The position numbers and the translations under genes were made by a program. 64,000 nucleotides of DNA from Kitasatospora purpeofusca (GTDB lineage Bacteria > Actinomycetota > Actinomycetes > Streptomycetales > Streptomycetaceae): assembly GCF_000718025.1 (NCBI RefSeq), contig NZ_JODS01000032.1, positions 1 through 64,000 on the forward strand. Direction: 5' to 3'. The notes under the pieces were generated by a model, which worked only from the letters and a program-made list of their open reading frames with translations, did no database searches and was not told where the DNA came from. Below are positions 1-6,799 of this stretch, in pieces; position 1 is the first letter of the stretch, and the number at the start of each line of letters is the position of its first letter.

Positions 1-76
1 ACCCGGAAGCTAAGCCTCACAGCGCCGATGGTACTGCAGGGGGGACCCTGTGGGAGAGTAGGACGCCGCCGAACAA
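1..76 (+). rRNA. rrf: 5S rRNA, 3' part (5' end outside window)
   Basis: The first 76 bases match the 3' two thirds of an actinobacterial 5S rRNA. They include the conserved stretch from CCCGGAAGCTAAGC through GGTACTGCAGGGGG to the 3' strand of the terminal helix, GCCGCCGAAC. The 5' strand of that helix lies before the window. An intrinsic terminator follows at once, so this is the end of an rRNA operon running in on the plus strand. The exact mature 3' end is uncertain by a few bases. Confidence 0.95.
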
Positions 77-84
77 TCATTGTG

Positions 85-118
85 AAGAACCCCCGTCGGA
101 AAACCGACGGGGGTTCTT
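85..118 (+). terminator. Intrinsic terminator of the rRNA operon
   Basis: Perfect 15-bp stem (85-99 with 104-118) and an AAAA loop, directly behind the 5S rRNA. The stem begins AAGAA and ends TTCTT, so the transcript has a short U run in the stem foot. It would also work for transcripts from the other strand. Confidence 0.9.
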
Positions 119-120
119 TG

Positions 121-414
121 CGTTCTGCCCGAATTTCCTCGGAGCAGGCGGAGAATTCGGCAGCCCAGCCCAGCCCAGCCCAGCCCAGCCCAGCCCAGCC
201 CAGCCCACCCCAGCCCAACCCCGTCCGGCCGGCGGTGCCCCGGGCTCTGCCCCGGTGGGCGCTGCGGCCTCCGGACCCCCATCAAAATGGCGCTAAAACT
301 CCCAGCTCAAGGCCCCGATCGCTGGCAAAGCGACGTCTTCGCCGTAGTCTCGAAGGCGAAGGGAACTGGTGTCCGGGATGGCCGCCAGCTTCGGCCGGAT
401 CAAGAATGGTGCAC
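121..414. other. Intergenic region between rRNA operon and kdpD
   Basis: About 290 bases without a convincing gene. It holds the CAGCC tandem array (161-219) and a small inverted repeat, CTTCGCC (337-343) with GGCGAAG (355-361), about 55 bases before kdpD, which could be an operator or part of the leader. I see no clear -10/-35 pair. Confidence 0.5.
161..219. repeat. Pentanucleotide tandem repeat (CAGCC)n
   Basis: About eleven head-to-tail copies of CAGCC, the first eight perfect and the last few carrying single substitutions (CACCC, CAACC). It lies between the rRNA terminator and kdpD and encodes nothing convincing. Such arrays vary in copy number by slippage. Confidence 0.9.
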
Positions 415-3000
415 ATGGGACGCGGCAGGCTACGGATCTACCTCGGGGCGGCCCCCGGGGTCGGCAAGACGTACGCCATGCTCGCGGAGGCGCACCGGCG
501 GCTGGAGCGCGGCACGGACGTCGTGGTGGCGTTCGTCGAGGACCACGGGCGCCGGCACACGGCGGCACAGGTGGCGGGTCTGGAGCTGGTGCCGCGGCGG
601 GAGCTGACGCACCGCGGGGCCGTGTTCACGGAACTGGACCTGGACGCGCTGCTGGCGCGCCGGCCGCAGGTGGCGCTGGTGGACGAGCTGGCGCACACCA
701 ATGTGCCGGGGTGCCGGAACGAGAAGCGCTGGCAGGACGTCGAGGAGCTGCTCGCGGCCGGGATCGATGTCATCTCGACGGTGAACATCCAGCACCTGGA
801 GTCGCTCGGGGACGTCGTCGAGGGCATCACCGGGGTGCGGCAGCGGGAGACCGTGCCGGACGAGGTGGTGCGCCGGGCGGACCAGATCGAGCTGGTCGAC
901 ATGTCGCCGCAGGCGCTCCGCCGCCGGCTCGCGCACGGCAATGTGTACGCGCCGGAGAAGGTCGACGCGGCGCTCGCCAACTACTTCCGGCCGGGGAACC
1001 TGACGGCGCTGCGGGAGCTGGCGCTGCTGTGGACGGCCGACCGGGTCGACGAGTACCTGCAGAAGTACCGGGCCGAGCAGGGGATCAAGGGCACCTGGCA
1101 GGCGCGCGAGCGGATCGTGGTCGGTCTGACGGGTGGTCCGGAGGGTGCCACGCTGATCCGCCGGGCGGCCCGGATCGCGGCCCGCGGGTCCGGCGGTGAG
1201 CTGCTGGCCGTGCACATCTCCCGCTCGGACGGGCTGGCCGGTTCCGGCTCGGGGTCCTCGCAGACGCTGATCGAGCAGCGGGCGCTGGTGGAGGGCCTGG
1301 GCGGTTCGTACCACGCGGTGCTGGGGGACGATCCGGCCGCCGGACTGCTGGAGTTCGCGCGCGGGGTGAACGCGACCCAGATCGTGCTGGGCACCAGCCG
1401 CCGTCCGGCCTGGCAGTACGTCTACGGGCCCGGTGTGAGCGGCACGGTGACCCGGGAGTCGGGCGACATCGATGTGCACATCGTCACGCACGAGCACGAG
1501 GCGAAGGGCCGGGGTCGCATCCCGATCCGCCGGGTGACCGATCTCGGCCGGACGCGGACGGTCGCGGGCTGGCTGATCGGGGTGGCGGGTCCGCCGCTGC
1601 TGGCGCTGCTGCTGATCAATGTGGACGGTCTCGGCCTGACCACGGACATGCTGCTGTTCCTGTCGCTGACGGTGGGCGCGGCACTGGTCGGCGGGCTGTA
1701 CCCGGCGGTGGCCTCGGCGCTGGTCAGCTCCTCGGCGCTGAACTACTACTTCGCTCCACCGATCCACACCTTCACGATCGACGAGCCGCAGAACATCCTG
1801 GCGGTGGCGATATTCACCGCCGTCGGCATCGCGGTGGCCTCGGTGGTCGACCTGGCGGCCCGGCGGACCCATCAGGCGGCCCGCAGCCAGACCGAGGCGC
1901 AGACGCTCAGCGCGCTGGCGGGCACGGTCCTGCGCGGGGCGCCCAGCGGGGACGGGGTGCTGACCGCGCTGCTGGAGCAGGTCCGGGAGACCTTCCAGCA
2001 GGAATCGGCGGTGCTGCTGGAGCGGCCCGACCCGCTCGGGGCATGGCATCCGGTGGCGGCGGCGGGCCCGCGTCCGCCGGAGCGGCCGGAGACGGCCGAC
2101 GTCGACGTGCCGGTCGGCGAGAACCTGGCCCTGGCGCTGCGGGGCCGGGTGCTGCCGGGCGAGGACCGGCGGCTGCTCGGGGCGTTCGCGGCCCAGGCGG
2201 CCGTGGTGCTGGAGCGGCGCCGGCTGGCGGGGGAGGCGGCGGCCGCGCGCCGCGAGGCGGAGGGCAACCGGATCCGGACCGCGCTGCTGGCGGCGGTCTC
2301 GCACGATCTGCGGACCCCGCTGGCCGGGATCAAGGCCTCGGTGAGCTCGCTCCGCTCGGAGGACGTGGAGTGGGACGAGGCGGACGAGGCGGAGCTGCTG
2401 GCCGGGATCGAGGCGGGGGCGGACCGGCTGGACCACCTGATCAACAATCTGCTCGACATGAGCCGGCTCCAGACCGGCACGGTCACCCCGCTCATCCAGG
2501 AGACCGATCTGGACGAGGTGGTGCCGTTCGCGCTGGGCGGTGTCCCGCCGGGCGCCGTCCGGCTGGACGTGCCGGAGACCCTGCCGATGATCCGGGCGGA
2601 CGGCGGGCTGCTGGAGCGCTCGCTCGCCAATCTGATCGAGAACGCCGTGAAGTACAGCCCGGACGGGGTGAAGGTGCTGGTCAAGGCCGGTGCCCTGCGG
2701 CCGCCGGGCGAGCCGGGCCGGGTCGAGCTGCGGATCGTGGACCGGGGGCCGGGGGTGCCGGAGGACGCCAAGGAGCGGATCTTCGCGCCCTTCCAGCGAT
2801 ACGGCGACGCTCCGCGCGGGGCCGGGGTGGGGCTCGGGCTCGCGGTGGCGCGGGGCTTCGTCGAGGCGATGGACGGCTCCGTGACCGCCGAGGACACCCC
2901 GGGCGGCGGGCTGACCATGGTGGTCACCCTGCCGGCCGCCGAGCGTGTGCCCGGGCCGGGGGACGCGCCGGGGCCCGAGCTCCCCGCGGCTCCCGCATGA
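415..3000 (+). CDS. kdpD: KdpD-type potassium sensor histidine kinase
   Basis: Membrane sensor kinase that in other bacteria reads K+ status and phosphorylates KdpE. From the N-terminus I see the KdpD domain with Walker A GAAPGVGKT (about residues 9-17), a universal-stress-like domain, a four-segment DUF4118 membrane region (about 380-480), a linker, the HisKA motif SHDLRTPLAG with phospho-acceptor His near residue 630, and HATPase motifs NLIENAVKYS and GVGLGLAVARG. Length 861 aa is normal. Start: ATG 415 gives the family N-terminus MGRGRLRIYLGAA; ATG 406 is an alternative and neither has a strong ribosome site. kdpE follows 136 bases later. No kdpFABC pump genes are in the window, which is unusual because kdpD normally sits beside them; they may be left of the rRNA operon or elsewhere. 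Confidence 0.93.
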   Translation: MGRGRLRIYLGAAPGVGKTYAMLAEAHRRLERGTDVVVAFVEDHGRRHTAAQVAGLELVPRRELTHRGAVFTELDLDALLARRPQVALVDELAHTNVPGCRNEKRWQDVEELLAAGIDVISTVNIQHLESLGDVVEGITGVRQRETVPDEVVRRADQIELVDMSPQALRRRLAHGNVYAPEKVDAALANYFRPGNLTALRELALLWTADRVDEYLQKYRAEQGIKGTWQARERIVVGLTGGPEGATLIRRAARIAARGSGGELLAVHISRSDGLAGSGSGSSQTLIEQRALVEGLGGSYHAVLGDDPAAGLLEFARGVNATQIVLGTSRRPAWQYVYGPGVSGTVTRESGDIDVHIVTHEHEAKGRGRIPIRRVTDLGRTRTVAGWLIGVAGPPLLALLLINVDGLGLTTDMLLFLSLTVGAALVGGLYPAVASALVSSSALNYYFAPPIHTFTIDEPQNILAVAIFTAVGIAVASVVDLAARRTHQAARSQTEAQTLSALAGTVLRGAPSGDGVLTALLEQVRETFQQESAVLLERPDPLGAWHPVAAAGPRPPERPETADVDVPVGENLALALRGRVLPGEDRRLLGAFAAQAAVVLERRRLAGEAAAARREAEGNRIRTALLAAVSHDLRTPLAGIKASVSSLRSEDVEWDEADEAELLAGIEAGADRLDHLINNLLDMSRLQTGTVTPLIQETDLDEVVPFALGGVPPGAVRLDVPETLPMIRADGGLLERSLANLIENAVKYSPDGVKVLVKAGALRPPGEPGRVELRIVDRGPGVPEDAKERIFAPFQRYGDAPRGAGVGLGLAVARGFVEAMDGSVTAEDTPGGGLTMVVTLPAAERVPGPGDAPGPELPAAPA

Positions 3001-3089
3001 CCGCCGCCGCCCCGGGAGCGTCCGCTGCCGGACGGCTCCCTCCGAACGACCCGGCCCCGAGCGACCGCTCGCCCGACGACCACCTCCCG

Positions 3090-3116
3090 ATCCGACAGAT
3101 CCGACAGATCCGACAG
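3090..3116. repeat. Triplicated 9-bp repeat between kdpD and kdpE
   Basis: Three exact, contiguous copies of ATCCGACAG lie just before the kdpE ribosome-binding site. They could be slippage products or iterated binding half-sites. No function can be assigned. Confidence 0.85.
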
Positions 3117-3136
3117 CCCCGAAAGGCGGAGCCCGC

Positions 3137-3817
3137 ATGACCCGGGTCCTCGTGGTGGACGACGAACCGCAGATCGTCCGCGCGCTGGTGATCAACCTCA
3201 AGGCCCGCAAGTACGAGGTCGACGCGGCGCACGACGGCGCGAGCGCCCTGGAGCTCGCCGCCGCCCGCCATCCCGACGTGGTCGTGCTGGACCTCGGCCT
3301 GCCCGACATGGACGGGGTCGAGGTGATCAGGGGCCTGCGCGGCTGGACCCGGGTGCCGATCATCGTGCTCTCGGCCCGGCACGCCTCCGACGAGAAGGTC
3401 GAGGCGCTGGACGCGGGCGCCGACGACTACGTCACCAAGCCCTTCGGCATGGACGAGCTGCTCGCCCGGATGCGCGCCGCCGTCCGCCGGGCCGAGCCGG
3501 TCGCGGGGGAGGACGACTCGGTGGTGGTCACCGAGAGCTTCACCGTCGACCTGGCGGCGAAGAAGGTCAACCGGGACGGCGGCGACATCCGCCTTACCCC
3601 GACCGAGTGGCATCTGCTGGAGGTCCTGGTCCGCAACGCGGGCCGTCTGGTCAGCCAGACCCAGCTGCTCCAGGAGGTGTGGGGACCGGCCTACCGCACC
3701 GAGACGAACTATCTGCGGGTGTACCTCGCCCAGCTGCGGCGCAAGCTCGAACGGGACCCCTCCCACCCGCGCCACTTCATCACCGAGCCGGGGATGGGCT
3801 ACCGCTTCGAGGCGTGA
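3137..3817 (+). CDS. kdpE: KdpE response regulator (OmpR family)
   Basis: DNA-binding partner of the KdpD kinase. A receiver domain (about residues 1-120) has the acidic pair VVDDE, phospho-acceptor Asp52 in LDLGLPDMDG, and the conserved Lys in DDYVTKPFG. An OmpR/PhoB winged helix follows, with typical LTPTEWHLLEVLVRN and a C-terminus ending PGMGYRFE. Length 226 aa is normal. ATG 3137 is chosen because AGGCGGAG lies just upstream and the protein then begins with the first receiver strand. Upstream in-frame starts would add a low-complexity leader. Co-transcription with kdpD is likely. With no kdp pump nearby, targets may include the potassium genes just downstream, which is inference. Confidence 0.93.
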   Translation: MTRVLVVDDEPQIVRALVINLKARKYEVDAAHDGASALELAAARHPDVVVLDLGLPDMDGVEVIRGLRGWTRVPIIVLSARHASDEKVEALDAGADDYVTKPFGMDELLARMRAAVRRAEPVAGEDDSVVVTESFTVDLAAKKVNRDGGDIRLTPTEWHLLEVLVRNAGRLVSQTQLLQEVWGPAYRTETNYLRVYLAQLRRKLERDPSHPRHFITEPGMGYRFEA

Positions 3818-3937
3818 GCGGGCGGCGGTCCGGGTGCGTCCGACGGCCGCCGCGGGACGCCCGGGGGAGCCCCGCCAGGGCCCCGGGCGGCTTGCGCGAC
3901 CTGCCGCCGGGGGCCCCGGAACCGGTACCCTTCCGGC

Positions 3938-4345
3938 ATGAGTGGTGACAACAGCAGCGGCCAGCCGCAGGGGCGCTTCCGCCGCATGCTCAGCCGGCTG
4001 ACCTCCTCCGCGGAGGAGCTCCAGGCCGAGGAGCTGCGGCAGGAGATCGCGGCGGAGTCGGGCTGTACCCCGATCGCCAGCTGCGGGGACCGGGAACTGG
4101 TCACCGTCGCGGGCACCCTGCGGACCGTGACGCTGCGCCCGAGGGCCGGTGTGCCGGCCCTGGAGGCGGAGCTCTTCGACGGCACCGAGGCGCTGGACGT
4201 GGTCTGGCTCGGGCGCCGTTCCATCATGGGCATCGAGCCGGGGCGCCGTCTGGTCGCCAGCGGCCGGATCAGTCATGCGCGCGGTCGGCGGGTGCTGTTC
4301 AACCCCCGCTACGAGCTGCGTCCGGTCGGACACGGGAGCGAATGA
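3938..4345 (+). CDS. OB-fold nucleic-acid-binding protein
   Basis: A 135-aa protein with a polar N-terminus (RMLSRLTSSAEELQAEELRQ) and a C-terminal OB-fold anti-codon-binding-like domain. The pattern is VTVAGTLRTVTLRP, then EAELFDGTEALDVVWLGRR, then PGRRLVASGRIS. It resembles a conserved actinobacterial family of unknown role (Rv2694c-like, from memory). Its stop overlaps the ATG of the DUF3159 gene (ATGA), so the two are translationally coupled. In mycobacteria the same pair sits beside the two TrkA genes, as here. Nucleic-acid binding is inferred from the fold only. Confidence 0.8.
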   Translation: MSGDNSSGQPQGRFRRMLSRLTSSAEELQAEELRQEIAAESGCTPIASCGDRELVTVAGTLRTVTLRPRAGVPALEAELFDGTEALDVVWLGRRSIMGIEPGRRLVASGRISHARGRRVLFNPRYELRPVGHGSE

Positions 4346-5121
4346 GCGTGAGCAAGCAGTCCGGCGGCGATTCCGCCGCCCAGCTCGGCGTGGTGGAGAT
4401 CGACGCCGACGAGGCCGCCCGGCAGGCGCAGGCCTCGCGGGAGGCCGCCGACACCGTGATGAAGGCGTTCGGCGGGGTCCGGGGCATGATCGACATGACC
4501 CTGCCCGGTCTGGTCTTCATCGTCACGTACAACATCACCCACAAGGTCCCGGCGGCCGCCTGGGCGGCGCTGGCCCTGAGCGCGCTGTTCGTGGTGGCGC
4601 GGCTGCTGAAGCGGGAGACCGTCCAGCACGCCTTCAGCGGGGTGTTCGGCGTCGCGATCGGTGCCTGGATCTCGATGAAGACCGGCAAGGCGGAGAACTT
4701 CTACCTGCCCGGTCTGCTCTGGAACGTCGGCTACTGCGTGGGCCTGGCGGTGTCGGCGCTGGTCCGCTGGCCGCTGATCGGCATCATGCTCGGCCCGGTG
4801 ACCGGCGAGATGTTCACCTGGCGCAAGGAGAACCCGGGCCGGCTGGCCGCCTACACCAAGGCCACCTGGGCCTGGGTGGTGATCATGGGCATCAAGCCGC
4901 TGATCCTCTTCCCGCTGTACTTCACCCACAACGTCAACCTGCTGGGCTGGCTCAAGGTCGCCCTGGGCATCCCGCCGCTGCTGCTGGCGATGTACGTGAC
5001 CTGGCAGATCCTGCTGAAGGCGCCGCCGCCGATCAAGGCGCAGCTGGACGACGAGCCGGAGCCGGGGCAGGAGCAGCCCGGCCACGAGCACTCCGCGGGC
5101 GGTCCGACCCGGGGGCACTGA
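4342..5121 (+). CDS. DUF3159 family integral membrane protein
   Basis: A 259-aa protein with a soluble N-terminus of about 45 residues, then roughly five to six hydrophobic segments, and an acidic, Glu/Pro-rich C-terminal tail. The block FGGVRGMIDMTLPGLVFI and later WPLIGIMLGPVTGE with TWRKE are the DUF3159 pattern. The function is unknown. The ATG overlaps the previous stop. Its constant company with TrkA-type proteins in actinobacteria suggests a link to K+ transport, perhaps as a channel or accessory subunit, but no selectivity-filter motif is visible. Confidence 0.85.
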   Translation: MSVSKQSGGDSAAQLGVVEIDADEAARQAQASREAADTVMKAFGGVRGMIDMTLPGLVFIVTYNITHKVPAAAWAALALSALFVVARLLKRETVQHAFSGVFGVAIGAWISMKTGKAENFYLPGLLWNVGYCVGLAVSALVRWPLIGIMLGPVTGEMFTWRKENPGRLAAYTKATWAWVVIMGIKPLILFPLYFTHNVNLLGWLKVALGIPPLLLAMYVTWQILLKAPPPIKAQLDDEPEPGQEQPGHEHSAGGPTRGH

Positions 5122-5132
5122 CCAGGCCGGGA

Positions 5133-5201
5133 CGCCGTACGGCAACGGCCGGGGGCCCGCACTCACGAGGAGTGCGGGCCCCCGGCCGTTGCCGTACGGC
5201 G
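5133..5201. terminator. Bidirectional terminator, 31-bp perfect stem
   Basis: Bases 5133-5163 are the exact reverse complement of 5171-5201, with a 7-base loop (CACGAGG). It sits between the convergent DUF3159 and trkA genes and reaches to within 8 bases of the trkA stop. Such a long perfect hairpin would stop transcripts from both sides. Confidence 0.9.
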
Positions 5202-5208
5202 GGCGGCG

Positions 5209-5880
5209 CTACTTGGCGCCCGGGGAGCTGGAGAGCAGGTCCTCCAGCTCCTCCTCGCGCTCCTGGGCGGCCACGAAGAGCAGCTCGTCGCCGCCCTCCA
5301 GGGTGTCGTCCTTGCCCGGTACCAGGACCCGGCCCTCGCGGATGATCGTCACCAGGGCGGTGTCCTGCGGCCACGCCACGTCGCCGACCCGGGTGCCGAC
5401 CAGCTCGGTGTCGGAGGCGAGGGTCAGCTCGACCAGGTTGGCGTTGCCCTGGCTGAAGCGCATCAGCCGGACCAGGTCGCCGACGCTGACGGCCTCCTCG
5501 ACCAGGGCGGACATCAGGCGCGGGGTGGAGACGGCGACGTCCACGCCCCAGGACTCGTTGAAGAGCCACTCGTTCTTCGGGTTGTTCACCCGGGCGACCA
5601 CCCGGGGCACGCCGTACTCGGTCTTCGCGAGCAGCGAGACGACCAGGTTGACCTTGTCGTCGCCGGTCGCGGCGATCACCACGTGGCAGCGCTGCAGCGC
5701 CGCCTCGTCGAGCGAGGTGATCTCGCAGGCGTCGGCCAGCAGCCACTCCGCCATGGGCACCCGCTCCACCGAGATGGAGTTCGGGTTCTTGTCGATCAGC
5801 AGGACCTCGTGGCCGTTCTCCAGCAGCTCGCCCGCGATCGAGCGGCCGACGGCGCCGGCTCCGGCAATGGCGACTCGCAT
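5209..5880 (-). CDS. TrkA/RCK potassium-uptake regulatory protein (first of pair)
   Basis: Cytoplasmic regulatory subunit of K+ transport, 223 aa. The N-terminal NAD-binding Rossmann fold starts MRVAIAGAGAVGRSIA (GxGxxG), has the acidic end of strand 2 (LLIDKN) and the family block ATGDDKVNLVVSLLAKTEYG. A C-terminal RCK_C domain follows (about residues 135-215). The ATG at 5880 has the strong site GGAGG seven bases upstream. It shares one base with the stop of the preceding trkA paralogue (TGATG), so the two are coupled. It corresponds to the CeoB/CeoC pair of mycobacteria; which is which cannot be fixed here. The acidic C-terminus (QEREEELEDLL) is normal. Confidence 0.93.
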   Translation of the reverse strand: MRVAIAGAGAVGRSIAGELLENGHEVLLIDKNPNSISVERVPMAEWLLADACEITSLDEAALQRCHVVIAATGDDKVNLVVSLLAKTEYGVPRVVARVNNPKNEWLFNESWGVDVAVSTPRLMSALVEEAVSVGDLVRLMRFSQGNANLVELTLASDTELVGTRVGDVAWPQDTALVTIIREGRVLVPGKDDTLEGGDELLFVAAQEREEELEDLLSSSPGAK

Positions 5881-6548
5881 CAGTGGCCCTCCTTCTCCGG
5901 GCCCCGCGCGAACGCGGCCTCGACCGTCGTCAGGTCGGCGCGGCGCAGCATCACGTGCACCAGGTCGCCCTCCTGAACCACCATCTGGGACGAGGGCAGC
6001 ACGCCTTCGCCGAGCCGGGTGAGGAACGCGACCCGGGTGCCGGACGCTTCCTCCAGCTCGCTCAGCCGGTGGCCGACCCACTCCGGGTTGTAGGCGACCT
6101 CGGCGAGCTGGACGGCGCCGCTCGGGTCCTGCCAGAGCGGCTCGGAGCCGCTCGGCAGCAGCCGGCGCAGCATCTGGTCCGCCGTCCAGCGGACGGTGGC
6201 GACGGTCGGGATGCCCAGGCGCTGGTAGACCTCGGCGCGGCGGGGGTCGTAGATCCGGGCCGCGACGTTCTCCACACCGAAGTTCTCGCGGGCCACCCGG
6301 GCGGCGATGATGTTGGAGTTGTCACCGCTGGAGACGGCGGCGAAGGCGCCGGCCTCCTCGATCCCCGCCTCCTTCAGGGTGTCCTGGTCGAAGCCGACCC
6401 CGGTCACCCGGCGTCCGTTGAATCCGGCACCCAGCCGGCGGAACGACGTCGGGTCCTGGTCGACCACGGCCACCGAGTGGCCCTGTTTCTCCAGTGCGCG
6501 GGCGAGCGCGGAGCCCACCCGGCCGCAGCCCATGATGACGATGTGCAC
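5880..6548 (-). CDS. TrkA/RCK potassium-uptake regulatory protein (second of pair)
   Basis: A 222-aa TrkA-type protein and first gene of the minus-strand pair. The N-terminus VHIVIMGCGRVGSALA is a Rossmann GxGxxG loop. Further blocks SSGDNSNIIAARVARENFGV and YDPRRAEVYQRLGIPTV are typical, followed by a RCK_C domain. GTG 6548 is chosen because the protein then starts exactly at strand 1 and GAGGT lies just upstream. The longer frame from 6602 adds 18 unrelated residues. It is divergent from the KimA-like permease, with about 250 bases between. Together the two RCK proteins probably gate a K+ transporter in response to nucleotides such as NAD(H), ATP or c-di-AMP (family knowledge). Confidence 0.92.
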   Translation of the reverse strand: MHIVIMGCGRVGSALARALEKQGHSVAVVDQDPTSFRRLGAGFNGRRVTGVGFDQDTLKEAGIEEAGAFAAVSSGDNSNIIAARVARENFGVENVAARIYDPRRAEVYQRLGIPTVATVRWTADQMLRRLLPSGSEPLWQDPSGAVQLAEVAYNPEWVGHRLSELEEASGTRVAFLTRLGEGVLPSSQMVVQEGDLVHVMLRRADLTTVEAAFARGPEKEGH

Positions 6549-6760
6549 CGGCGCTACCTCACCCGTCCCGTTGGGGCCATGACCTGCGCAAACACCGCTC
6601 AATCTCCGTTTCCCCGCCCCGGTGTCCGGGGTGGGCGTCCTCGTGGGGCTCGGTACGACAACCTGAGTGTTGCCGCCCTGCTCGTATCCGACACGCTAGC
6701 CGGTCCACCGAACACAGTCGCGACGAAGGGGCACCCCGACGGGCGGCAAAGGGGTGGCCC

Positions 6761-6799
6761 TTCGGACCCCGGGGTCGACTACCCCTACGATTCCTTAAC
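6761..6799 (+). promoter_or_regulatory. Putative leaderless promoter of the KimA-like gene
   Basis: TACGAT at 6786-6791 is a good actinobacterial -10 and places the start of transcription about eight bases downstream, at the GTG 6800. No ribosome site precedes that GTG, which fits a leaderless message. TTCGGA at 6761 is a weak -35. This also argues against a long riboswitch leader for this transporter. Confidence 0.5.

Noticed and set aside
161..219. CRISPR-like array
   Set aside because: A simple 5-bp tandem repeat without spacers. No other repeat-spacer pattern exists in the window.
430..3363. A 977-aa open frame antisense to kdpD/kdpE
   Set aside because: Arg/Pro/His-rich shadow caused by GC-rich third positions; no domain and kdpD on the other strand is unmistakable.
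6549..6799. Possible c-di-AMP (ydaO) riboswitch before the KimA-like gene
   Set aside because: The -10 box lies eight bases before the start codon, leaving no leader, and I see none of the conserved riboswitch pieces.
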